Below, piece by piece: positions 34,990-43,772 of a stretch of DNA of 64,000 nt. The notes under the pieces were generated by a model. It did not search any database. It worked only from the letters and a program-made list of their open reading frames with translations, and was not told the DNA's origin. The DNA comes from Bin80 sp964291275 (GTDB taxonomy: Bacteria > Bacteroidota > Rhodothermia > Rhodothermales > Bin80). The position numbers were made by a program, and so were the translations under genes. The first letter of the stretch is position 1; every line of letters starts with the position of its first letter. The DNA is taken from contig OZ219799.1 in the NCBI GenBank assembly GCA_964291275.2, positions 1,116,001 through 1,180,000 of the forward strand, given 5' to 3'.

Positions 34990-36762
34990 ATGGCAATGGA
35001 TTGGCAGGCGTATCTGACTATTGCTGTGATCGTCTCGATCGCTGTGGCGCTTGTTCGGGATCTTGCTAGGCCTGATCTCATTTTTCTCGGTGCTTTGGGG
35101 GTGCTCCTGGTTGCAGGTGTGATTACCCCATCAGAGGCATTTGCGGGCTTCTCTAACGGGGCGGTAATTGCACTTGGGTCACTTTTCGTCGTGGCCGCAG
35201 GAATAGAGGAGAGCGGACTGCTACGCCGATTTGAGCGGCGGTTACTGAGAAGAGTGTCTAATCTGCCAGTGGCTTTGTTTCGGCTTATGGTGCCGACGGC
35301 ACTGGTCTCGGCATTCATGAACAATACTCCCGTTGTTGCAATATGGACACAACCCGTGCAGCGGTGGGCGTATAGATCCAAGCTTTCTCCATCTAAATTA
35401 CTCATCCCGTTATCATATGCTGCAATCGCTGGCGGTATGATAACGCTGATAGGCTCGTCAACCAACGTGGTGGTTTCTGGATTGGCCCTGGATCAGGGAC
35501 TTACGCTTGCCCTTTTCGATTTTACTATGATCGGACTGCCGGCGGCCGTCGTTGTATTGATATTCATGGCTTTCGTCGGAGTGCGACTTTTGCCGGATCG
35601 TGCTAGCGAGCCAACTTTTACTCGTTCCCGTTTGGAGAAGTGTTTGTTTGAAGTTCGCGTAACTGGACGTTCTCCTTATATTGGCCAAACCTTGAAGCAG
35701 TCTGGATTGGATGTTGTGGAGGAATCTGCTGTGATTGTTCAGATAAGACGGGGTAAGCATGTTATGGCATTCGATCCTCAATTAATTTTGGGTCAGGACG
35801 ACGTGCTGTGCTTTAGCGGCAATCTCTCTGTTCTCGAGGACCTGCTGAATAGGCCAGGATTTGGTCCGGGAAGGTCTATTTCTGAGCAACGACTTGGCAA
35901 CCTTCTTCCAATGTACGAGGCTGTACTCAGTGATACTTCCACCCTGATTGGCAAATCCCTTGCCGAAGTGGACTTTCTTGCTACATATGGTGCTGTTGTT
36001 CTGGCTGTGCAATACAAATCGGGCGTGCTTGAAGGTGCTGGTATGAGAGATACAATGTTAAAGGCCGGTGACCTACTGTTGGTTGGTGCTGTAGCGGGTT
36101 TCGAGGAGCGCTGGAACGCAAGTCACGCAGAATTCTACTATGTAGTGCCTCGAGGGGTATCCCGTCAAAAATTTAATGGAGTACGTATAGTAACGTCAGT
36201 GGGCATTCTGGTAGCCATGGTTTTGGCTATCAGTACTGGAAGAGTTCCGTTACCGACAGCAGCATTTGCAGCAGCACTTGTCATGGTAATGACACGCTGT
36301 ATCACTGTTGCAACTGCTCGTAATGCACTGGATCTGCAAGTGCTGCTACTTATAGCGTCAGCACTTGGGCTTGGGGTTGCCGTAGGAAAGACCGGTGTCG
36401 CAGATGGTCTTGCCCAAGTCCTGATAGAGATTACCGTGATTAGCCCGATATTGGCCTTACTCGCACTGTATGCATGTACCAACGTACTTACTGAGCTGAT
36501 TGCCAACAAGGCCGCCGCCGTACTTATGTTGCCGGTTGCGTTTTCCATGGCATCGACTTTTGATGCTGAGCCCAAGGCTTTCGTATTGACAGTGGCAGTT
36601 GCCGCGGCAGCCAGCTTTATGACCCCCGTTGGTTATCAGACAAACTTGATGGTTATGGCTGCAGGGAACTATAGGGTTCGAGACTATTTACGTGTTGGGT
36701 TACCGGTTAGTCTGTTGGTAATGCTAGTCTCCACAACCATCATCTCCATGAGATGGTTGTAA
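34990..36762 (+). CDS. SLC13-family permease with RCK_C domains (probable sulfate permease)
   Basis: 590 aa. Two membrane halves (about residues 5-195 and 395-590) flank a soluble middle with two TrkA-C/RCK_C-like modules (RVTGRSPYIGQTLKQSGLD ... IVQIRRGKH; SDTSTLIGKSLAEVDF ... VLAVQYKSG). Conserved SLC13 elements include FMNNTPVVAIW and ITLIGSSTNVVVSGLAL; the second half has TELIANKAAAVLMLPVAFSMA and a matching MTPVGYQTNLMVM. It is an inner-membrane Na+-coupled anion transporter. Because the fused sulfate adenylyltransferase/APS kinase gene is next, sulfate is the likely substrate (inference from context). Confidence 0.8.
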   Translation: MAMDWQAYLTIAVIVSIAVALVRDLARPDLIFLGALGVLLVAGVITPSEAFAGFSNGAVIALGSLFVVAAGIEESGLLRRFERRLLRRVSNLPVALFRLMVPTALVSAFMNNTPVVAIWTQPVQRWAYRSKLSPSKLLIPLSYAAIAGGMITLIGSSTNVVVSGLALDQGLTLALFDFTMIGLPAAVVVLIFMAFVGVRLLPDRASEPTFTRSRLEKCLFEVRVTGRSPYIGQTLKQSGLDVVEESAVIVQIRRGKHVMAFDPQLILGQDDVLCFSGNLSVLEDLLNRPGFGPGRSISEQRLGNLLPMYEAVLSDTSTLIGKSLAEVDFLATYGAVVLAVQYKSGVLEGAGMRDTMLKAGDLLLVGAVAGFEERWNASHAEFYYVVPRGVSRQKFNGVRIVTSVGILVAMVLAISTGRVPLPTAAFAAALVMVMTRCITVATARNALDLQVLLLIASALGLGVAVGKTGVADGLAQVLIEITVISPILALLALYACTNVLTELIANKAAAVLMLPVAFSMASTFDAEPKAFVLTVAVAAAASFMTPVGYQTNLMVMAAGNYRVRDYLRVGLPVSLLVMLVSTTIISMRWL

Positions 36763-36764
36763 AA

Positions 36765-36799
36765 GTTGCGCGAACAGATACACTCTTTGTTCATGCAAC
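36765..36799. promoter_or_regulatory. interrupted palindrome upstream of sat-cysC
   Basis: GTTGCGCGAACA (36765-36776) and TGTTCATGCAAC (36788-36799) are inverted copies matching at 10 of 12 positions with an 11-base spacer. It starts right after the SLC13 stop and ends 63 bases before the sat-cysC ATG. It could be a repressor or activator site for sulfate assimilation, or a weak terminator; there is no clean T tract. Confidence 0.4.
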
Positions 36800-36862
36800 G
36801 TCGTTTATTTGGTTTTAGACAGTCTACCTTCCTTCTATCACTCTACCTCCAATAGAAACGCT

Positions 36863-38572
36863 ATGGCAGTTTTGATTGAGCCTCATGGAGGCTCACTGGC
36901 GGAGCTTCTTGTAGATCAAGAGCGCGGGGAGTTCCTCAAAGACAGTTCGGTCAATCTTCCGTCTATAGTCCTGTCAGATCGGCAATTATGCGATTTGGAG
37001 CTGTTGCTTTGCGGTGGATTTTCTCCACTAAAGGGTTTCCTGAACCGAGAAGATTATGATGGCGTTCTGCGGGACATGCGCCTTTCGTGCGGTACGCTTT
37101 GGCCTATGCCGATCACACTCGACATTACTGAGGAGGATGTGAAGCGGCTCAAAGGGCATAATCAACTAGCACTTCGTGATGTCACCGGGTTGCTTCTGGC
37201 AATCCTTCATATCGAAGATCTCTGGAAGCCGGACAAAGAGATAGAGGCGAGAAAGGTGTTTGGTACGGTCAGCACCGAACACCCTGGGGTGGAATATCTC
37301 TTCAACCGAGCAGGCACGTATTATCTAAGCGGCACACTGGAGGGGGTTCAATTGCCTCCCCATTACGACTTTCCGAATCTTCGGCATTCGCCCAGACAAC
37401 TGCGTGAAATTTTTCGGAGTCAGGGAAGCTCGCGTGTTGTAGCCTTTCAGACGCGCAATCCAATGCATCGCGCCCACAAAGAGCTAACTGATCGAGCATC
37501 TCAGGAGATAGGTGGAAAACTGCTAATCCACCCGGTGGTTGGGATGACGAAGTCGGGAGATATAGATCACTACACGCGTGTACGCAGCTATAAAAAACTA
37601 CTACACTATTATCCTGAAGGTCAGGCTTTAATAAGTCTGTTGCCACTCGCGATGCGCATGGGTGGACCGCGAGAAGCACTCTGGCATGCAATTATTCGCA
37701 AGAATTATGGTTGTACCCACCTTATCATAGGGCGTGATCATGCCGGTCCAGGCACAATGAAGGACGGCACACCGTTCTATGGTCCGTACGATGCCCAGGA
37801 TTTGGTTAGGGCCCATGCCGAAGAAGCCGGAATAGACGTGGTACCATTTCGGCTAATGGTTTATGCGCCAGAATCAGACGCGTACAAGCCGATAGATGAG
37901 GTGGTTGAAGGGGAGGAAACCCTGAATATTTCAGGGACTCAGTTGCGGGGGATGCTTTCGAATGGAGAGGAAATCCCCGAATGGTTTTCTTACAAGGGTG
38001 TGATTGAGGAGCTGCGAAAGACTTATCCCCCACGCGGACAACAGGGCTTTGCCGTGTTCCTGACGGGATTGTCCGGTTCAGGAAAATCCACGATTGCAAA
38101 TGCACTCCAGGCACGACTCTTGGAACGCTTGTCGTGTCCAGTCACTCTTCTGGATGGGGACGTAGTTAGGACCAATCTGAGTAAAGGGTTGGGTTTCTCG
38201 CAAGAAGATCGATCTACGAACGTGCAGCGCATCGGCTATGTCGCCTCAGAAATTGTTAAGCATCGTGGAGTGGTTATCTGTGCACCGATTGCCCCGTATG
38301 AAGAGGATCGTACCATTAATCGCAGGCGTATAGAGCGCGAAGGTGGTTACATTGAGATTTTCGTAAATGCTTCATTGGAAGTGTGCGAACGCAGAGATGT
38401 TAAGGGGTTATATGCAAAGGCCCGTGCTGGAATCATTAAGGGCTTCACCGGGATCGACGATCCCTATGAAGTCCCCGAAAATGCAGAAGTTGTCTGTCGG
38501 ACGGACGAAGAAACCGTGGAAGAGAGTACGCAGCTTGTAGTGCGGAAGCTGAGAGATTTAGGTTTTCTGTAG
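36863..38572 (+). CDS. bifunctional sulfate adenylyltransferase / APS kinase
   Basis: 569 aa from the ATG at 36863 (MAVLIEPHGGSL), preferred over a TTG at 36809. Residues 1-375 are ATP sulfurylase: FQTRNPMHRAHKEL, containing the HxxH nucleotide-binding motif, plus GRDHAGPG and the start motif LIEPHGG. Residues about 385-569 are APS kinase: P-loop GLSGSGKSTIA, DGDVVRTNLSKGLGFS and KGLYAKARAG. The product is PAPS, the donor for sulfate transfer and for assimilatory reduction. No PAPS reductase is nearby, whereas sugar-nucleotide genes are, so use in sulfated polysaccharide is possible. It follows the SLC13 permease. Confidence 0.92.
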   Translation: MAVLIEPHGGSLAELLVDQERGEFLKDSSVNLPSIVLSDRQLCDLELLLCGGFSPLKGFLNREDYDGVLRDMRLSCGTLWPMPITLDITEEDVKRLKGHNQLALRDVTGLLLAILHIEDLWKPDKEIEARKVFGTVSTEHPGVEYLFNRAGTYYLSGTLEGVQLPPHYDFPNLRHSPRQLREIFRSQGSSRVVAFQTRNPMHRAHKELTDRASQEIGGKLLIHPVVGMTKSGDIDHYTRVRSYKKLLHYYPEGQALISLLPLAMRMGGPREALWHAIIRKNYGCTHLIIGRDHAGPGTMKDGTPFYGPYDAQDLVRAHAEEAGIDVVPFRLMVYAPESDAYKPIDEVVEGEETLNISGTQLRGMLSNGEEIPEWFSYKGVIEELRKTYPPRGQQGFAVFLTGLSGSGKSTIANALQARLLERLSCPVTLLDGDVVRTNLSKGLGFSQEDRSTNVQRIGYVASEIVKHRGVVICAPIAPYEEDRTINRRRIEREGGYIEIFVNASLEVCERRDVKGLYAKARAGIIKGFTGIDDPYEVPENAEVVCRTDEETVEESTQLVVRKLRDLGFL

Positions 38573-38581
38573 AATAATAGC

Positions 38582-39919
38582 ATGAAGAAATCAGTATATG
38601 AGGCGCTGAAAGAGCGCATAGAATCACGTGATCTAACCATTGCCGTGATAGGTCTGGGGTATGTTGGATTGCCGCTTGCAGCAGCGTTTGCCGAAGTGGG
38701 GTTCAGGGTTATTGGAATTGATGTTGACGAGAAAAAGGTGCGATTAGTCAACCGAGGCATATCGTACATAGAGGACATGGCCAGCGAACGGTTGATGCCG
38801 CTCACAGATCAGGGATTACTGCGTGCTACGAATCAGTTTGATCTCCTTGATACTTGCGATGCCGTAAGTATTTGTGTTCCAACCCCGTTGCGTAAGACTG
38901 GAGCACCAGATGTTTCTCACATTCTGAGTGCTGCAGATGCGATCGCTGAACACCTTCACGCAGGTATGATTGTCGTACTGGAGAGTACTACGTACCCAGG
39001 CACAACCACCGAGGTGATTTTGCCGCGCTTTCATCAGGAAGCTGAAAATCTGGAAGTGGGGAAGGACTTTTTCCTGTGCTTTTCGCCCGAACGTGTCGAT
39101 CCCGGGCGCAGGGACTGGACCACAAAGAATACACCAAAGGTGATGGGTGGAGTGACACCGGAGTGTCTTCGGATGGGTAGAATGCTTTACGAGTCCGCCA
39201 TTGAGTCCGTCGTCCCCGTATCAAGTGCGGAGGCGGCAGAACTGACGAAGTTGGTGGAGAACACATTTCGGGCCGTAAACATCGGGTTGGCCAATGAAGT
39301 GCTGCTGATTTGCGATAAATTGGGATTGAATGCCTGGGAAGTGATTGAAGCTGCAGGGACCAAGCCGTTTGGCTTCATGAAATTCCTACCTGGTCCGGGG
39401 CTTGGGGGCCATTGTATCCCTATTGATCCACAGTACCTGTCCTGGAAGTTACGTACGCTGGGATACACCGCTCGGTTTATCGAGTTGGCAACCGAGATTA
39501 ATACAGCCATGCCCAAGTATTGGGTAGGCTGTGTTCAGGATGTACTCAACGAAGAAGGAAAGCCATTGCGGGGCAGCAGCATCCTGGTATTAGGTGTTGC
39601 ATACAAAAAGGATGTAGGCGATTTACGTGAGTCCCCCGCCTTGGATATCCTCAAGCTTCTTAAGGATAAAGGGGCAACAATCAGTTACCATGACCCATAC
39701 GTGCCGGTTTTCACCCTCGATGAGCTTGAGATGGTATCGGTTGTCGATCTGGACGCTGCTATAGCCGAGGCAGATTGTGTATTAATTGCCACAGACCATA
39801 CCAGTTATGACTGGCCTGCATTGCATAAGCAAGCTCGGTTGGTCGTGGATACGCGGGCTACGCTGGGTCAAGAGCAGGATGCGATCATGAGATACGCATG
39901 GGCGGGCGTTCGCGGTTGA
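38582..39919 (+). CDS. UDP-N-acetyl-hexosamine dehydrogenase (WbpA/TviB family)
   Basis: 445 aa. The NAD-binding motif is IGLGYVGLPLAAAFAEVG; CVPTPLRKTGAPDVSHI and LVENTFRAVNIGLANE follow. The catalytic block reads GPGLGGHCIPIDPQYLSWK, the form seen in UDP-GlcNAc/UDP-ManNAc dehydrogenases (WbpA, WecC, TviB) rather than in UDP-glucose enzymes. It makes an acidic HexNAc sugar nucleotide for surface polysaccharide. It starts nine bases after sat-cysC and is likely the last gene of ugd-SLC13-satcysC. Confidence 0.85.
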   Translation: MKKSVYEALKERIESRDLTIAVIGLGYVGLPLAAAFAEVGFRVIGIDVDEKKVRLVNRGISYIEDMASERLMPLTDQGLLRATNQFDLLDTCDAVSICVPTPLRKTGAPDVSHILSAADAIAEHLHAGMIVVLESTTYPGTTTEVILPRFHQEAENLEVGKDFFLCFSPERVDPGRRDWTTKNTPKVMGGVTPECLRMGRMLYESAIESVVPVSSAEAAELTKLVENTFRAVNIGLANEVLLICDKLGLNAWEVIEAAGTKPFGFMKFLPGPGLGGHCIPIDPQYLSWKLRTLGYTARFIELATEINTAMPKYWVGCVQDVLNEEGKPLRGSSILVLGVAYKKDVGDLRESPALDILKLLKDKGATISYHDPYVPVFTLDELEMVSVVDLDAAIAEADCVLIATDHTSYDWPALHKQARLVVDTRATLGQEQDAIMRYAWAGVRG

Positions 39920-40344
39920 GTGGGGATTTACGGGAACAACGGGCCCTCGGTGCCTTAGGGGACGCGGGCTGGATCGAGCGGGGGTACGGCAACTATATCA
40001 AATTGCCGTCCCCGAAACCGTCTACGAGGCGGTCGTGCGGAATGCCGGCTAAAATCATAAAAACTGGCGATTTTCGGGCAATTCAGGGAAATCCAGGTCA
40101 AATTCCTATAAACGAGCCACACAGAAGGGGTAGGATCAACGAGGACCTACCCACACTGAAATAACCCCCGCGAGAATTTGCTCTCATAGCCTCTCAGGGG
40201 CAAATCTCAATCGCCCGCCTGGGAAATCAGGACTCGGAGCTTGCGCTGCAGCGTGGGGTCCAGTGAGAGCATTTCGACATCAGACGAAATGTTCGCTGCG
40301 GCAGATGAAGCAAGAAGATCTCTCCTTTCGAGAAGGATACAATG
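39920..40344. other. intergenic stretch with possible gene scraps
   Basis: About 425 bases with no intact gene. On the plus strand near 39965-40030 one frame reads LYQIAVPETVYEAVV, then stops. On the minus strand, 40210-40335 reads LLASSAAANISSDVEML and LDPTLQRKLRVLISQAGD before a stop, protein-like but without a start. I do not recognise either with confidence. They look like relics of lost genes. Confidence 0.35.
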
Positions 40345-41358
40345 TCATTCCTGATATTCAATTATATATTTTTTCAGCACAGTTGACTCCTCTGTTGTTT
40401 CTGCGGCATATGCGTGTCCCGTTTCGTCAATGTACTTGAGTCTTGTTCTACGGGGCATTTGAAACATACCCTTCTCTTTTCCTTCAAGGGTGATCATGTA
40501 CACCGACCTACTCGCAGGCATCTCTTCTATTTTCCCTCCATGTTCCAGAAACAGGTTTCCTTCATGATCCATTACGGCACTCGTAAAAATCATGCCTCCA
40601 GGAACATAGCTGATGGATTCGACGATATCGTCTGGCAATTGTGGTTGTCGACTAGGGTCCATATAGCGTCCCTGATAACGAAGCGGTAGACCTGCAATGG
40701 AAAAACGATTCAAAAGGTGTCCAGACGGATCATAGATATCAATACGATTCACGAATTGAAAAACAATAGCAATTCTTTCAGGGTACCGAGCAAGCAATAT
40801 GAATTGGTTTTCAAGGTTGTACCTGTGAATATCACTGAGTTCAAACAGCCTTTGGGGAACTTCGTTTGGTGTATATATAGCCACATATCTGTCCAATGTG
40901 GCCAAGTCAGTGGTTCCAAGATACAATCGTTTATCAGGGGCAACATCCATGTCTAGGGTAGTTGCAACTTGAGTAGAGAATTTAAAGTTGAGATTGAGGT
41001 CGAAAAAATGCAGGGTACCAGTGCCTTTTTGGTCCGAAACAATCAGCAAACTATCCATTAATATCAGATGACTGGGGCCTCTGAAAAATTCTCCCGGAGC
41101 GACACCCTGACTGCCGACTTTCCGTATCAAACGTCCAGATGAGTCAAACTTGCTCAGCGAGAAGTTACGGTGATCCGCAACATATATGCTACTGTCATTT
41201 CCCACAGTTAAATCAGAAATCGAATAAAAACCATCAATAGACAGAATTTCTTGAAGTATAACCGGCTGAGCACTTATGCTAATTGGTGCTTGCCAGAAAA
41301 TGATTTTGGTTGTGGGATTATACGATGAGTTCGGGTATTTGGGGGCAGATTTGATCAT
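40345..41358 (-). CDS. 6-bladed beta-propeller protein, apparently 5'-truncated
   Basis: 337 aa. Propeller blades are clear (SISDLTVGNDSSIYVADHRN; KFDSSGRLIRKVGSQGVAPGEF; DIYDPSGHLLNRFSIAGLP). Unlike the other family members here, there is no lipoprotein or Sec signal: the first 35 residues (MIKSAPKYPNSSYNPTTK...) are unrelated. The frame begins just inside the flank of the adjacent ISNCY-type element, so the native 5' end with its signal was probably replaced by the insertion. Without export the product would be cytoplasmic and likely nonfunctional. Base composition is AT-rich compared with the other propeller genes. Confidence 0.65.
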   Translation of the reverse strand: MIKSAPKYPNSSYNPTTKIIFWQAPISISAQPVILQEILSIDGFYSISDLTVGNDSSIYVADHRNFSLSKFDSSGRLIRKVGSQGVAPGEFFRGPSHLILMDSLLIVSDQKGTGTLHFFDLNLNFKFSTQVATTLDMDVAPDKRLYLGTTDLATLDRYVAIYTPNEVPQRLFELSDIHRYNLENQFILLARYPERIAIVFQFVNRIDIYDPSGHLLNRFSIAGLPLRYQGRYMDPSRQPQLPDDIVESISYVPGGMIFTSAVMDHEGNLFLEHGGKIEEMPASRSVYMITLEGKEKGMFQMPRRTRLKYIDETGHAYAAETTEESTVLKKYIIEYQE

Positions 41359-41493
41359 TTTGGGTGGATTTGGTCAGGATTTAGCGTGTATTTGGGGCTC
41401 TGATCGCATAGGCGTCGTCCGAGCGGGAGGATGAATGAATTTGCGAATCTGGCGGCAATTTTGGGGTAGAAGGTCTGATTTGGGCGTTTAAGC

Positions 41494-42960
41494 GTGTACA
41501 TTCGCCCCTTTGTTGCCATGCGTGTAGTAATGGAAGCCCAACGCGCGTTTGGGCAGGTCCCGATTGAAGAGATCGAGCTTGCCCCCCGCAGCCGGGATGA
41601 CATTCCGGTGGTATTGCGTGGTTTGCTTTCGATTTACAAGAATGCAAAGACGCGAGCGAAGATTTTCGAGCTTTTGGAAGGGGGCGTGGCTTCGGGGGTC
41701 AGTCACAAATTGGGGCGCCGGGGGATGGATCTGTGGAGGATTTTTGTTCTGGGGATGCTGAAGCAGGCCCTGAATTGCGATTATGATCGACTGACGCATA
41801 TGGCGAACAACGACAAGCTCCTGCGCCAGATGCTTGGGCATGGTAGTTGGCGCGAGGGATCGGAATACCATGTACAGACGATTCTGGACAATGTGAGTTT
41901 GTTATCGGAGGAGTTACTGGGCAAGATCAACAAGGTTGTGGTGGAGCATGGTCACGGGGAGCTTACGAAGAAGGCCCGTCAGGAGGGGTTACGTTGCAGG
42001 GTAGATTCAGCGGTGACGAAGACGCATGTTCATTGGCCTACGGATGTGAGTCTGCTAAGGGATGCGGTGGGTTTGTTGCTTCGGGAGTCTGCACGTATGA
42101 GCGGTGCGCACGGCCTGCCGGGCTGGCGCAAGGCGTCGGATTGGGAAAAGCGGCTTGATCGTTTGTTTCAAGGGGTACGCAGGTCACGGGGTTGGCATCG
42201 TCGTGATCGGGTGCGCAAATACCTGTGCCACTGCAGAAAGCTGGTGAAGAAGGCGTTGGCTTCGCAGCGGAGGTTGGGGGCAGATTGCAGTGATCGGTGG
42301 CTGCACTACCTGGGATGCAGCTTGACACTGATCGATCAGGTGGATCGGCGGTTGCTCAGGGGCGAAAAGATTCCGCATTCGGAGAAGATTTTCTCGGTTC
42401 ACGAGCCGCATACGCGTTGGATCGTCAAAGGTAAGGCGGGGGTACAGGCGGAGTTGGGCCTCCCGGTCTGCGTCTTGGAGGACCAGCATCAGTACATTCT
42501 TCACTACCGGGTGCTCTACGAGGGGGTAGATTCGTCAATGATCGTGGATTTTTTACGGGAGGCCACGACGCTGTACCCGTCCCTGACTTCGTGCAGCATG
42601 GATACGGGGTATTCATCGGAACACAACCGGCGCGCATTGGAGCAAATTCTGAAACTGGTGATTATGCCGAAGCGGGGGCGTTTAAGTCATGCGGACAGGG
42701 AGCGCGCATCCGCTCCGGACTTTGTGGAGGGTCGTCGTCAGCATCCGGCGGTAGAATCCGCGATCAACAATTTGAACCAGCGCGGACTGGACTTGGTGCG
42801 TACGCATGGTAAGGAGGGGTTTGGTCGCACGGTAGCGCTCTCTGTGGTCGCGGCCAACGTACATCGTCTTGGCTTGCAGTTGAAGCGGAAAGAGGAGCGG
42901 CTCAAGCGCTGGCATCAGGCCCGAAAACGAGCGGCGTAGCGCCGCTGTAATCCTACCGAA
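41494..42960 (+). mobile_element. ISNCY-type insertion sequence (ends unresolved)
   Basis: The stretch carries a full-length ISNCY transposase gene. I could not find convincing terminal inverted repeats or a target duplication; the true left end probably lies between about 41285 and 41490 and the right end between 42940 and 43200. GC content is visibly higher than in the flanking sequence. Confidence 0.6.
41518..42939 (+). CDS. ISNCY-family transposase
   Basis: 473 aa from the ATG at 41518 (MRVVMEAQRAFGQ); a GTG at 41494 adds eight residues. The pattern MLGHGSWREG, RVDSAVTKTHVHWPTDVSLLRDAV, HEPHTRWIVKGK, SMDTGYSSEHNR and NNLNQRGLDLVRTHGKEGF follows the ISNCY (IS1202-like) transposases. The first acidic residue is in RVDSAV and the second in SMDTGY; a later Glu (VESAINNL) is a candidate for the third of the DDE triad. 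The gene appears intact. The C-terminus is very basic. It abuts the truncated propeller gene. Confidence 0.85.
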   Translation: MRVVMEAQRAFGQVPIEEIELAPRSRDDIPVVLRGLLSIYKNAKTRAKIFELLEGGVASGVSHKLGRRGMDLWRIFVLGMLKQALNCDYDRLTHMANNDKLLRQMLGHGSWREGSEYHVQTILDNVSLLSEELLGKINKVVVEHGHGELTKKARQEGLRCRVDSAVTKTHVHWPTDVSLLRDAVGLLLRESARMSGAHGLPGWRKASDWEKRLDRLFQGVRRSRGWHRRDRVRKYLCHCRKLVKKALASQRRLGADCSDRWLHYLGCSLTLIDQVDRRLLRGEKIPHSEKIFSVHEPHTRWIVKGKAGVQAELGLPVCVLEDQHQYILHYRVLYEGVDSSMIVDFLREATTLYPSLTSCSMDTGYSSEHNRRALEQILKLVIMPKRGRLSHADRERASAPDFVEGRRQHPAVESAINNLNQRGLDLVRTHGKEGFGRTVALSVVAANVHRLGLQLKRKEERLKRWHQARKRAA

Positions 42961-43772
42961 GGAATTTGGACAGGCTCCGCCATAAGCGGAAAGGCAGACA
43001 TACGTCGGGTTGGCACGCATGGTCGCGTCCCAGCTGCATCGGAGAGCAAAAAATGTCTTCCAGTGACCATTCAGCAAGCCGAAAGGCACCTGATTCCCCC
43101 GAAACTCCACCAACGACGCCACAATTACGGCCCCAGATTGTTATGAATATAGCAAGAATCGCAAAAATGACCTATTCTCTGACAAGCACTAATTGGTAAG
43201 ATAATTCCATATGACACCACTACCCAAGGTACCACCAAGAATAATCACGAGCTCAATGCGCGGAAATAAGAGTGTAACATACGGGTCCCAGTTACCGATA
43301 GCATTGGAATGGAGATTACTGTTAAGTGATCGAAACCGAGATGGATTCAACGAGCATTGGTTTCGCCCTAGATCATAAACATGATGCGATTTCTTTGCCT
43401 GAATTGTGCAACTACCTCAACAATCTGACCAATAGAAAAACTTTTGAACAGAGTATTATGCGCTTATGAAGCCCACCCCCAATGGGGCTAAACCAACAAT
43501 TAGACACTCTACAAAATGCTAAGGCTGCCATCACTATTCTCCATAAGGCGCTTCCACACAGTCCAGGAACGCTTCGGGGCAATACTCAGAGTATATAGAA
43601 ACCTAGCCTGAATTTCCAGCCGCATTTTATTGGGTACGATTCGCGTATCCAAGTATATGTGGTTTTATGGAGTTGACATGCTTAGCCTTGATATTGTAAC
43701 AATTCTTGTTGAGTTGTTTGTCTCCTATTAAACCGAACCTGGATCCGTTGTATCATGGCGGAACCGACTGAA
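42940..43772. other. intergenic stretch, transposon flank and small scraps
   Basis: About 830 bases. The first 250 are GC-rich and probably the ISNCY right flank. The rest is AT-rich. Two short frames, 43341-43469 (42 codons, MDSTSIGFALDHKHDAIS...) and 43482-43598 (38 codons, QQLDTLQNAKAAITILHK...), look coding-like but have no family that I recognise. An imperfect hairpin (ACCGACTGA/TCAGTTCGGT) spans the end of the minus-strand gene at 43773. No RNA gene seen. Confidence 0.4.

Noticed and set aside
39965..40030. Short frame reading LYQIAVPETVYEAVV, vaguely like a XisH C-terminus
   Set aside because: Only about 15 residues, no xisI neighbour, and no start; similarity is too weak to call.
40210..40335. 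Minus-strand frame ending LDPTLQRKLRVLISQAGD
   Set aside because: It looks protein-like but has no start codon and directly follows the propeller stop in the same frame; without a database match I cannot name it.
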